Source of the DNA: an uncultured Aquimarina sp.
GTDB lineage: Bacteria > Bacteroidota > Bacteroidia > Flavobacteriales > Flavobacteriaceae
Assembly: GCA_947498935.1 (NCBI GenBank)
Contig: CANMMM010000023.1
Location: forward strand, 1-63,748
Length of the DNA stretch: 63,748 nt
Reading direction: 5' to 3'
Every line of letters begins with the position of its first letter. Positions within the stretch are counted from its first letter, which is position 1. Below, piece after piece: positions 9,258 to 18,091 of this stretch. Under the pieces are notes generated by a model. That model made no database searches. It saw only the letters and a program-made list of their open reading frames with translations, and had not been told where the DNA came from. The translations under genes were made by a program, and so were the position numbers.

Positions 9258-10115
9258 TTAGATTAATGTATAGAGCATAAAAGCTCCTACCAATACAAAA
9301 AGGATAGAGATCCCTACTTTCATTACATCCGCAGGGATTACTTTCTGTAATTTAGGGCCTATTTGCCCTCCGATGATCACCCCAGGAATGGTAAATACAA
9401 TGATGTTGAGTACCTGATTAAACACAGCGCCTCCTTGCTGCACAAATTCGTAGAAATGCCCTATAGAAGCTACCAGTACTGTAACTACGACTACAAAAAT
9501 AGAGGTAGCTACCGCCACTCTTGTAGGTACTTTGCATTTTGCGACCAGATGGTATTCTTGTAGTTCTGCAAGTCCTACAGAGATCATGCCTAGAAATGCA
9601 CCGCCTATGGCTGCAAACATGCGCCCCATATTTTTATTACAGATCGTGTAGCGATATACATTTCCTTCGCTATCGATCAGTTCGTTTTCATATTCCGTTT
9701 CGAACTCTTTGGTATGCGCTGCTGCTAGTTTTTCTTTTTCTTCTTGTCGCCAAGAAGTGTATAATTGGTAGCCAATAAAAATAATACCTACCGCAAAAAT
9801 GGCTTTGAGAATTACAGGTGGTACTAGATCGCCATACACCGTACCTAGAATGGCAAAGGGAATGGAAATCATCATTAGATTGAGTCCTAGTTTGTAGTCA
9901 ATTAGTTTAGCCTTGATATAGGCGACCAGCCCAGAGGTAAATCCAAATAGTTCGGTAGCTAGTGCCGCTCCGATAGCGATTTTAGGATCTAGTTTTAGTG
10001 CAATCATAAACAGAGGCGAAAAAAATACAGCCCCTCCAATACCCGATGACATTGCTATGGTAGCAATTAGGGTAGCAATAGGTAATAAATACCAAAATTC
10101 TGTCGTAATTTCCAT
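9258..10115 (-). CDS. TauE/SafE-family membrane exporter
   Basis: 285 residues from the ATG at 10115 (MEITTEFWYLLP); the upstream extension is not needed, and TM1 starts just after this Met. There are about eight TM segments in two repeats, each opening with a glycine-rich GIGGAVFFSPLF or GGAFLGMISVG type stretch, as in TauE/SafE anion exporters (sulfite, sulfoacetate and similar). A charged, Glu-rich cytoplasmic loop of about 40 residues separates the halves. It is flanked by the double-glutaredoxin reductase (71 bp upstream) and the Rieske-TPP enzyme (14 bp downstream). This suggests it exports a small anion linked to their chemistry, possibly sulfur-containing; that link is inference. Confidence 0.85.
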   Translation of the reverse strand: MEITTEFWYLLPIATLIATIAMSSGIGGAVFFSPLFMIALKLDPKIAIGAALATELFGFTSGLVAYIKAKLIDYKLGLNLMMISIPFAILGTVYGDLVPPVILKAIFAVGIIFIGYQLYTSWRQEEKEKLAAAHTKEFETEYENELIDSEGNVYRYTICNKNMGRMFAAIGGAFLGMISVGLAELQEYHLVAKCKVPTRVAVATSIFVVVVTVLVASIGHFYEFVQQGGAVFNQVLNIIVFTIPGVIIGGQIGPKLQKVIPADVMKVGISILFVLVGAFMLYTLI

Positions 10116-10186
10116 AGTTGTTGTATAAAGATGATATGTACATGCTGTACCCTTGCGATGTAGGATCGCAGCGGGTAGCACTGTTC

Positions 10187-11593
10187 TTATTTTAGATAGT
10201 TTTTTACGCCATAACTAGCCACTACGCCCTCGCCAGTAGCCGCAGCTACCTGTGCGATTGCGCCTTCGCGACAATCACCAGCTGCAAAAATTCCAGAGAT
10301 ATTGGTAGCACCCAATCCGCTGGTTTGTATAAAATTACGATCATTGAGTTGTATCGTGTCTTTTACAATATCAGTGTTAGGGATCAAGCCAATAAAGATA
10401 AACGCTCCATCTGCATGTATTTCTGAAACAGCGCCTGTCTTTTTATCTTTTACGGCCAATCCTTTAAAATTATCGTTGTCATCCTTGATAAAATGCAAGG
10501 ACTCTTTTTCCATCAGCGTATCGATGTTCTGTATAGAAGGTAGTTTTTCTACATAGGTCTCCGAAGCCGAAAAGGTAGCGCTTCTGTTTACAATCGTTAC
10601 CTGCTTGCAAAAAGAAGCTAGAAAAATTCCTTCTTCCAAGGCACTGTTTCCTCCTCCGATCACAATTACATGACGATCTCTGTAGAATGCTCCATCGCAG
10701 GTAGCACAGAAGTGAATCCCTGCTCCGATAAGGTCTTCTTCGTTGGGGATTCCTAATTTTCTATAGGTAGATCCCAGTGCCAACACCACTGTTTTGGCAT
10801 GATACATTCCCATATTAGTGGTTACAGCGAATAGACTATCTTGTTTTTGGATGTCTTTTACAGCGACCCCTGTTTCTATAGTCGCTCCATATACTTTGGC
10901 TTGTTCGGCCATTTTTTGTGTCAATTCAGGGCCAGAGATCGTAGTAAAACCAGGGTAATTTTCAATTTTTTCAGTCAAATAGGCATTACCACCAATGTTT
11001 TTTTGCTCTAGAATGATCGAATTGAATCGATCTCGTTGAATATAAATAGAAGCCGTGAGTCCTGCAGCTCCTGCTCCTACAATAATACTATCGTATACAA
11101 TGGTTTCGGCATCTTGTCCAATTTGTAACACTTCTTTGAGTACTGAATTATCTGGATTGGTATACGAGGTATCGTTGATAAGCAGGGTAGGGATACTTCG
11201 CTTTCCGTTGTTGATCTCTTCTACCTTTTCTGCCGCCCATGGGTGTTTGTCAACTTCTATAAATTGAAATTTAATACCGTGGTTTTGTAGGTATGCTTTG
11301 GCTCGCTGACAATCAGGACACCAGTCAGCACCATATACAATGACCGTACCCTGTGGATTGATTCCTAATACATCTGCTAACATACCATTATCAGGATTGG
11401 TATATGATTTCCCAAGTATATTGAGTGTAGGAATGATTCGTTTTCCATTATTAATTGCTTCCACTCTGGCCGTGGCAGCTGCATCTAAATCCACATCGAT
11501 AAAATTGAAGGGAATGTGATGTTGCGTAAGAAAAGCTTTGGTTCTCTGGCAATCAGGACACCAATCAGCTCCATAAAAATCAATCGTATTCAT
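10187..11593 (-). CDS. two glutaredoxin-like domains fused to thioredoxin reductase
   Basis: 468 residues. Two tandem glutaredoxin-like domains of about 80 residues each carry the same active site WCPDCQR (Cys12/15 and Cys92/95) and the same NNGKR-IPTL and SYTNPDN patterns, so they arose by internal duplication. A complete thioredoxin-reductase module follows: FAD site GAGAAG at 172-177, redox pair CATC at 295-298, NAD(P)H site GGGNSA at 312-317. The protein is expected to pass NADPH electrons through FAD and CATC to the attached glutaredoxin domains and on to a disulfide substrate. It lies 28 bp after the unknown 252-residue gene. The carried redoxins mean no separate thioredoxin is needed. 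Confidence 0.93.
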   Translation of the reverse strand: MNTIDFYGADWCPDCQRTKAFLTQHHIPFNFIDVDLDAAATARVEAINNGKRIIPTLNILGKSYTNPDNGMLADVLGINPQGTVIVYGADWCPDCQRAKAYLQNHGIKFQFIEVDKHPWAAEKVEEINNGKRSIPTLLINDTSYTNPDNSVLKEVLQIGQDAETIVYDSIIVGAGAAGLTASIYIQRDRFNSIILEQKNIGGNAYLTEKIENYPGFTTISGPELTQKMAEQAKVYGATIETGVAVKDIQKQDSLFAVTTNMGMYHAKTVVLALGSTYRKLGIPNEEDLIGAGIHFCATCDGAFYRDRHVIVIGGGNSALEEGIFLASFCKQVTIVNRSATFSASETYVEKLPSIQNIDTLMEKESLHFIKDDNDNFKGLAVKDKKTGAVSEIHADGAFIFIGLIPNTDIVKDTIQLNDRNFIQTSGLGATNISGIFAAGDCREGAIAQVAAATGEGVVASYGVKNYLK

Positions 11594-11621
11594 TGTGTGA
11601 AAAAAGATATTAGTTAGGTGA

Positions 11622-12380
11622 TTATTCGGTTAGGTAGGCAGCAATAGCAGCTTTAAAAAAAGCAATGCCTTCTGCTTTTGTTACATCGGTAATAGGGAGT
11701 ATAGCGCCCGTAAACCCATCGTTTTTCCATGTGCCAAATGGCAATGGTGCGAATCCATCAGTAGCCACATTATCATGCCCTTTATACGCACTGATATAAA
11801 AGTAATAAGTGTCACTAATACTGTCTGGAATGGCGAGTCCTAGTCCTATCGAGAGTTCAGGTTTTTCAGCAGTATATGAAAAAGCGCCTGTATCGAAATG
11901 ATGAGGCCAAATACGAATTGTAGAGGTCAAGGATGTTTGATCAATGACCGCCGCTAATACTTCATTAGCCAATGTTCTGTAGTGAACTAATGCATCCAAG
12001 ATAGCTGTATCTGCTGCTGTGATCGAAAAGCGGTAGCTGTCCGTCACTTCATAGGGTAGGTCGTAGTGCAAGTCGTATGTAAACTTCTTGGAGATGCCCA
12101 TGCCTTCTGCTACTTTTTGCATCCATTCTACCACTTCGCGATGTGTTTTTCCATCTAGCGAAATACTCAAACGAGCATTGTTATTATTCAGCCAGTACAA
12201 GGCAAATTTTTTGTAATCTAATACGATGGTGCACCCATCATCGTTGAGTACCCATGTTTGTAGATAGCCTTTTTGGGTATCAAACCCTAAATTGGTATGG
12301 CTGTCATCATCTTTTTTATCTAAGAAACTGATTTGTGCGGCAGCAAGATACTGTGCCGCGATGTGAATTTGAGATGTCAT
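11622..12380 (-). CDS. uncharacterised soluble protein in the redox cluster
   Basis: 252 residues with no signal peptide, TM segment or cysteine-rich motif. Notable parts are a central IWPHHFDTG, then LSIGLGLAIPDSISDTYYFYISAY, and a C-terminal WKNDGFTGAILPI. The WPHHFD signature loosely recalls DUF5996-type proteins, but I would not assign it. It lies between the Rieske-glutamate-synthase gene (41 bp upstream) and the glutaredoxin-reductase gene (28 bp downstream), probably in one transcript. Histidine- and aspartate-rich motifs could bind a metal; this is speculation. Confidence 0.6.
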   Translation of the reverse strand: MTSQIHIAAQYLAAAQISFLDKKDDDSHTNLGFDTQKGYLQTWVLNDDGCTIVLDYKKFALYWLNNNNARLSISLDGKTHREVVEWMQKVAEGMGISKKFTYDLHYDLPYEVTDSYRFSITAADTAILDALVHYRTLANEVLAAVIDQTSLTSTIRIWPHHFDTGAFSYTAEKPELSIGLGLAIPDSISDTYYFYISAYKGHDNVATDGFAPLPFGTWKNDGFTGAILPITDVTKAEGIAFFKAAIAAYLTE

Positions 12381-12421
12381 GTGTGATCGTTATATTGTTT
12401 TTTGATGATTCCGTTAGTGAA

Positions 12422-14035
12422 TTAGATACCTACTCCTGCATAGGAAATGCCCGTAAGTCGATGCATGTCATAATCGAAAGTAGATAGATCTTCTTTATTA
12501 AATTTAGCAATAGTATCGTGTCCACAAGAACGCGCTACTACTTTGATCAATTCATTGGTCGCATGGAAGTAATTAAAGAGTTGTTTCGCCGAGGAATCAA
12601 TCAATAATCTACTTCTAAGTGATTCCTTTTGAGTAGCAATCCCTACAGGGCAGTTGTTACTACCACAAGCTCTCATTCCTAAACATCCGATGGCCTGTAG
12701 TGCACTATTGGATACCGCGATAGCATCGGCGCCTAACATCATAGCTTTGGCAAAATCTTCTGCGATACGCAATCCTCCTGTGATAATCAGCGTTACGTGC
12801 TGTGCACCTGCGGCATCTAGGTATTTTCGGGCTCTGGCCAGTGCTGGAATAGTCGGTATATTAATATTATCTCTGAGGATAGTAGGAGCAGCTCCCGTAC
12901 CTCCACCTCGTCCATCTAGGATGATGTAGTCTACCCCGACGTCTAGTGCGAATTGGATGTCTTTTTCGATATGACTGGCAGCAATTTTAAAACCGATAGG
13001 GATGCCTCCTGTACGTTCTCGAACTTCATCCGCAAATTTTTTAAAATCTGCTACTCCATGAAAATCAGGAAAGGTAGCAGGCGAAATAGCCGTTTCCCCT
13101 TGTTTTAGTCCTCTAACTGAGGCAATCTCTTGGGTTACTTTTGCACCGGGGAGGTGTCCTCCTGTTCCTGTTTTAGCACCCTGTCCTCCTTTGAAATGAA
13201 AGGCTTGTACATTTGCCAATTTGTCCCAAGAGAATCCAAATTGTGCAGAGGCGAGTTCGTAAAAATAGCGACTGTTATTTTCCTGTTCTTGTGGTAGCAT
13301 ACCTCCTTCGCCAGAGCAGATCCCAGTTCCTGCCATCTCAGCTCCTTTAGAGAGTGCTATTTTAGCTTCTCTAGAAAGTGCTCCGAAACTCATATCACTT
13401 ACGAAAATAGGCATGTCTAATGTAAGTGGTTTTTGGGTATTAGGCCCTATCACGATTTTGGTAGCCACTGCTTCGTGATCCAATAGCGGTCTGCTAGCCA
13501 ATTGAGCAGGTAAAAACTGGATGTCTTTCCACTGTGGCAGGGTGGTGCGATCGACTCCCATAGATGCAGAAAAACCATGATGTCCTATGTTTTTTAGCCC
13601 ATTTTGTGCCAATTCCTTTATATAACCCGTGTAGGGTTCTGTCTCTTCTGGATGCGTATCAGCATACGCACCTAAATACGTATCCCTATGAAACGGTTGC
13701 GGATGTTTTTCTAAATAGGCATTGATTTCTACCTCGTCTACCAATAGGTTATCCCCATCAATAGCGGTACTGAACTTATGCAGTACCTCGTGATTATTAT
13801 ATTCTGAAACACCTGTGTCGTATCGATAATCCCATCCATGTACACCACAGATGAGGTTATGCCCATCGATATGCCCATCAGACATTAGCGCGCCACGATG
13901 TAGACACCTACCGTATAACACAGAAATCTCGTTGTCAAACTTTATAATGACTAAGTCCAATCCATTGACTACTGCATGGGCAGGTTTTTTGTTTTCTAAT
14001 TCATTGATATTAGCGATTACTACAGGTGTTTTCAT
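12422..14035 (-). CDS. Rieske [2Fe-2S] domain fused to FMN-binding glutamate-synthase-like domain
   Basis: 537 residues from the ATG at 14035; an upstream ATG adds only a lysine-rich tail and is less likely. The N-terminal Rieske domain has Cys44-x-His46 (GRCLHRGA) and Cys63-x2-His66 (CGVHGW). The rest is the (beta/alpha)8 FMN domain of glutamate synthases, with DMSFGALS, GEGGMLP, FHFKGGQGAKTGTGGH and the 3Fe-4S ligand pattern CX5CX4C (CLGMRACGSNNC, then PVGIATQ). The glutaminase domain is absent, as in stand-alone FMN glutamate-synthase relatives whose substrates are mostly unknown. It is the first gene of the redox cluster and the second Rieske fusion in it. Confidence 0.88.
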   Translation of the reverse strand: MKTPVVIANINELENKKPAHAVVNGLDLVIIKFDNEISVLYGRCLHRGALMSDGHIDGHNLICGVHGWDYRYDTGVSEYNNHEVLHKFSTAIDGDNLLVDEVEINAYLEKHPQPFHRDTYLGAYADTHPEETEPYTGYIKELAQNGLKNIGHHGFSASMGVDRTTLPQWKDIQFLPAQLASRPLLDHEAVATKIVIGPNTQKPLTLDMPIFVSDMSFGALSREAKIALSKGAEMAGTGICSGEGGMLPQEQENNSRYFYELASAQFGFSWDKLANVQAFHFKGGQGAKTGTGGHLPGAKVTQEIASVRGLKQGETAISPATFPDFHGVADFKKFADEVRERTGGIPIGFKIAASHIEKDIQFALDVGVDYIILDGRGGGTGAAPTILRDNINIPTIPALARARKYLDAAGAQHVTLIITGGLRIAEDFAKAMMLGADAIAVSNSALQAIGCLGMRACGSNNCPVGIATQKESLRSRLLIDSSAKQLFNYFHATNELIKVVARSCGHDTIAKFNKEDLSTFDYDMHRLTGISYAGVGI

Positions 14036-14172
14036 GTATTTATACTGTTGTTTTTTTAGCATCATTACAAAACGGGCTAGCATTGTATTCTTACTCGATG
14101 TTACATTGCAATGCCTACTTTATTGTAGCTGTTATTATTGTTACTAATCGATATTATAAAAGGAGGAGTTGC

Positions 14173-17100
14173 TTAAAAAGCAAATCCTAGTACAAAGGCA
14201 ATACGCCCTCTGTCGGAACTAGCATAGTACCCTAAATTAGCAGTAAATGCATCCAATCCAGTGATCCAAAAAGAACCTCCTACACTGGTGTGCCATTTAT
14301 CTGAATTGTCATTTTCGATCCAGACGCGTCCGTAATCAAACCCTCCTGTGATTCCGTACTTTAGTGGTACAAAACTAGTTTTAAATTTACCTAATTTAAG
14401 TCGGATGTCCGAGTTATGGTATAAAGAATATTTTCCGATAAAACGTTCATTTCTAAAACCTCGTAATCCTTTGATACCTCCGATTTGTGCTCCGTGATAG
14501 AATTCGAAATCATCTCCTAAAATGGCTTCTCCACCAATTTTAGTAGCAAAAACTAGATTTTCGTGTTTGGTAAGTGCGTGGTCTATGGCTATTATAGGCT
14601 CTAGGTATGCAAAGCGATTGTCATTTCCTTCGTCTGTACCTGAGATAGACGTTTTATAACCTGCGGTGAGGCTAAGATCAATTCCTAGGGTAGGAAATGC
14701 AATGTCATTTTTATTACTAAAGCGATAGGTAGCTTCTGCTCCTACATAGGTTTGCTCTTCGAATACATCATTCGCTGCATCAATAGTATTGATGAATCGC
14801 CCTTCGGTGTTTTCTACTTCAATGGCTTCTACAAATGGTTTAAATTGAAAGTACCCACCGTCTCTACCTCGCCAAATAAGGGACACAGCAGCATGCCATT
14901 GTCTAATTCTAGCACGATTAAAGTCTAGGTCTTCGTCATCGTCATAGGTACTCTCGTTACCAATACCAAAAATGTTTTGTGCAAAACTAGGACTGGTATA
15001 AAATCCTTCTACACCAAAATTCCAACGATGAAAAATATTAGAAAACTCACCTGTATACCCTAGATCAAATCCTGATGTACTGGTGTAATAGGAAGCACTA
15101 ATACTGTGTTTTTGTGTAAACGGATTGCGCTGTAACCCAAAAAAGGAGTAATGATTTACCAGACCAATACGCAATCCATCATCTGGATTGTAGGCGATTA
15201 AAGGTAGTAGTTGATTTACACTATGCTTATGTTTCTTATAGTCATAGTTATGAATATCATAATCATCGACTAGCCATTTTTTGGTACGATTGTTTACAAT
15301 GGTATTCGGTTTGTTTTTATAATCGTATACTTTGATATTTTTGGTGTTTTTAAAATCATAAGTATCGTTTTTCTTTCCTCCAATAACTTTGATTTTTATA
15401 GGATGTGTGCCTTGCCCTTCGGTAATAAAGGTGTCTTTTCCATCCAATCCATAAAGCCAAATCTCTTTGGTTTCCTCTTTGTTAAAAGTACGATTCAGAA
15501 TACCTATTTCTTTTCTGTTGACCGTAATAGCCGTTTTCCCATCAGGGAGCCGTTTGATCGTAAAGACATCATTTTTCTGTGTTCCTGCTACGACTTCGAA
15601 TCGTGTGAGGTGCTTGTAGTAGCGTTCTGCAATATCCATCAGATTGGCTTTTCTACCTTTTAATTTTGTTTTGATGCCTTCGATTGTTTCTCCTTGCATT
15701 TCTGGAGGCACGTTTGTAAAGGCTTTTTCGATCACAGCATCGGTAAGATGGTCTTGGATATACTGTACTTGCTGTTTCCACTCAGACCAATCCGAATTAT
15801 TAATAAATGTCATGTCTAGTGGGTAGGGCGTTTGTGCAAACCATTTAGGACTACGCAAGTTATCGCTATACGATTGCATTTTACGCAATCCTGGAATCGC
15901 ATGAGTAAGGAATGTAACAATACCTCCATCAAACATAGAGAAAGCTTGGTCTCTGTCTCTAGGAATAGGTTTGCAGATTTCGGTACCGTCTTCTTTTTCA
16001 AAGAGTGCCCATCTCCATTGGTCTGGGTGTCGATCCCAATCTCCTATCAGCATATCGAATAAACGAGCACGAATATAAGAGGGTTCATCTACGATGGATT
16101 TTCCTGTTTTATGTACGGCACTCAGTACATCGTTAGAACTCAATATTTTTTTGGGTTTACCGAAAGACGCTAATTGATTATGACTGGATTCTACACGTTC
16201 TTCGAGTAAATACAGTTCATCTCCATAGGTATCATTAAAATCGCCAAGCGCTTCTTGTTTCGGAATGTAATACAAGGTTGGATTGGTATGGTATACATCG
16301 GCTGCATCAGCTAGATCGCCAATCGCAAAAGGCGTATAAGGATGTGCAGTGGTATAGAAGTCTAATAAAAATCGATCAGCATAGCTGTCTTCTAGGTCTT
16401 CTTCTACATACTTATCTAAGAAAGCGGTCGATTGGATGAATTTTACAGCACTTTTGCGCAGTGCCCGCATCACGAATTGCTTACCGTCTTTATCTACTAA
16501 TCGCAGGGAGTTGGATTGGTGTCCGCCTCCTTTTCTAATAGGGGTTAATCCGCCCATTAGGGTGTCTAAAAAAGCAACCTTAGCATTGACAGGTTTACTG
16601 TAGTACTTTCTATAATGTTGCCCCCATAATCCTTTGTATACACCACTTCTTTTAGTCTCTTCTGCAGTGTATACAGAACCCTCCTTAGTAGTAGGGTATC
16701 CTTTTTTGGGAGCGAGTGTATATGTAGTATTTTCTTCTTTGTGGGTGAGGACATCGGTACTAAAAATAGGAGATGCTGTATTATCGAATGTGTGATAGTT
16801 TACAGTAGCGTGTCCATCGGTATAAATATTTAATTGCGCATACCCTGCTTGGGTAGTGGCAAAATCTCCTTGGATCGCTTTTCGTACTTTTTTGGGGGTG
16901 CCAATAGCGCCACTGATGATTTGTGGTACTCCATAGGTGTTGATATATTGTAGGTTATTTCCGTGACCAGATACGACGATTACATTTTCGTTTTGTCGTA
17001 GCATAGTAGTCAATCTATTTCTAAAACTGCGGTATTGTTTGTTTTGGAAATCATGTAACCGTGTCCCTGCTGTATTGGCAAACAAACCTTGTTTGGTATA

Positions 17101-17706
17101 GGTGTGAATAGGGTGATATAAAGCAATCACCTTAATCTTATCCTGAGATTTTTTGAGTATGCTTTCTAATTCTAGGAAGAACAGCGTTCTGTTTTTTATA
17201 TCACATTGCTCATTGATATAAATATGTTCGTTCCAATCTTCTAAGTACCACTGAGAATCGATACTGATCAGTACGACTTGCTCGCTGAGGTCTTTTTTCT
17301 TGATAGGGCATCCATTATCTGGATAGAATTTTGCATCACTGTTTTTTTGCACCTGCTTTTCTAATTTACGTACCCCTTTGTGTCCTTTTTCTGCCCATTC
17401 ATTCTGTCCAGGGATAAAAATGGTTTGCGGTGCTATCGCTTGGATTGTTTCTAGCTGACCAGTCAATGCATTGGTAGCCGTTTGGGTTTCGAAAGCATTG
17501 TCTGCAATCATATTTCCGACTACGAGTAGCTGCGCATTAGGTTGTTCTTGCACCGCTTTTGTAATAGCGGATAGGGATTGCTGATCTTGTGCCGTATTTG
17601 TATTAGAAGTAATAAAAATAGCGGTTTCTATTTGTTGTGCATGTGCGAATCCTATCGATAGGAATAGACACCACAACCACAGGTTTTTAGTATGGGTGAT
17701 TTGCAT
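14173..17706 (-). CDS. outer-membrane barrel with degenerate metallophosphoesterase and kinase-like motifs
   Basis: 1177 residues. It has a signal peptide (about 1-23), a metallophosphatase-type domain (about 25-320), a middle domain (about 380-700), a beta-rich linker, and a BamA/D15-like C-terminal barrel (about 860-1177, ending in Phe). Expected phosphoesterase ligands are altered: VVGN at 62-65 for GD, GQNEW at 100-104 for GNHDW, YHP for HHP at 197, and SGHGN for SGHEH at 246-250. The middle domain has a Gly-rich RKGGGHQS, then FVMRALRK at 411-418, GDWDRH at 555-560 and DRDQAF at 584-589, reminiscent of HipA/Fam20-like kinase loops. It is the last gene of a four-gene overlapping operon (20 bp overlap upstream). 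Confidence 0.75.
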   Translation of the reverse strand: MQITHTKNLWLWCLFLSIGFAHAQQIETAIFITSNTNTAQDQQSLSAITKAVQEQPNAQLLVVGNMIADNAFETQTATNALTGQLETIQAIAPQTIFIPGQNEWAEKGHKGVRKLEKQVQKNSDAKFYPDNGCPIKKKDLSEQVVLISIDSQWYLEDWNEHIYINEQCDIKNRTLFFLELESILKKSQDKIKVIALYHPIHTYTKQGLFANTAGTRLHDFQNKQYRSFRNRLTTMLRQNENVIVVSGHGNNLQYINTYGVPQIISGAIGTPKKVRKAIQGDFATTQAGYAQLNIYTDGHATVNYHTFDNTASPIFSTDVLTHKEENTTYTLAPKKGYPTTKEGSVYTAEETKRSGVYKGLWGQHYRKYYSKPVNAKVAFLDTLMGGLTPIRKGGGHQSNSLRLVDKDGKQFVMRALRKSAVKFIQSTAFLDKYVEEDLEDSYADRFLLDFYTTAHPYTPFAIGDLADAADVYHTNPTLYYIPKQEALGDFNDTYGDELYLLEERVESSHNQLASFGKPKKILSSNDVLSAVHKTGKSIVDEPSYIRARLFDMLIGDWDRHPDQWRWALFEKEDGTEICKPIPRDRDQAFSMFDGGIVTFLTHAIPGLRKMQSYSDNLRSPKWFAQTPYPLDMTFINNSDWSEWKQQVQYIQDHLTDAVIEKAFTNVPPEMQGETIEGIKTKLKGRKANLMDIAERYYKHLTRFEVVAGTQKNDVFTIKRLPDGKTAITVNRKEIGILNRTFNKEETKEIWLYGLDGKDTFITEGQGTHPIKIKVIGGKKNDTYDFKNTKNIKVYDYKNKPNTIVNNRTKKWLVDDYDIHNYDYKKHKHSVNQLLPLIAYNPDDGLRIGLVNHYSFFGLQRNPFTQKHSISASYYTSTSGFDLGYTGEFSNIFHRWNFGVEGFYTSPSFAQNIFGIGNESTYDDDEDLDFNRARIRQWHAAVSLIWRGRDGGYFQFKPFVEAIEVENTEGRFINTIDAANDVFEEQTYVGAEATYRFSNKNDIAFPTLGIDLSLTAGYKTSISGTDEGNDNRFAYLEPIIAIDHALTKHENLVFATKIGGEAILGDDFEFYHGAQIGGIKGLRGFRNERFIGKYSLYHNSDIRLKLGKFKTSFVPLKYGITGGFDYGRVWIENDNSDKWHTSVGGSFWITGLDAFTANLGYYASSDRGRIAFVLGFAF

Positions 17707-18091
17707 GATGTGATTTTTTTGTTTTCGTTATAAATAGCTGATATGTTTTTAATAGTATGAGACTTACAAAAAGTGCTAAGGAGTAATAACACATAGGAAT
17801 CCCTGTGTCGGTTTTGGGGCATTCATTCTGCCCTGTAAATTGAAGCACAGTGGCTATTAGTGCTATTGTTACTGCGATACCTGTAGCGATAAAGTAAGCG
17901 ATATGATACCGATGGAGCACGTGTGCAACGAAAGGAATTAAAAAACAGCACAGTATAATGATGCATATGGGGATGTTCCATACTTTAGGACAACCATTTC
18001 CTGTATTGATTTCTTCGATGACCAATGTTCCTGCTCCTGCGATGCCAATGGATAACAATAATAGAATGAGCATATAGGTTAGTGTACTCAT
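17687..18091 (-). CDS. four-TM protein with duplicated cysteine motif, unknown
   Basis: 134 residues with four hydrophobic segments (about 5-24, 40-60, 64-86 and 99-118). Two related motifs lie just before TM2 and TM4: NGCPKVWNIPIC and NECPKTDTGIPMC. Each has a Cys-Pro-Lys and a later Ile-Pro-x-Cys, suggesting an internal duplication with four membrane-edge cysteines that could form two disulfides or bind a metal. No family was recognised. Its start overlaps the propeller gene's stop (ATGA) and its end overlaps the barrel gene by 20 bp, so translation of the three is probably coupled. Confidence 0.65.
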   Translation of the reverse strand: MSTLTYMLILLLLSIGIAGAGTLVIEEINTGNGCPKVWNIPICIIILCCFLIPFVAHVLHRYHIAYFIATGIAVTIALIATVLQFTGQNECPKTDTGIPMCYYSLALFVSLILLKTYQLFITKTKKSHHANHPY

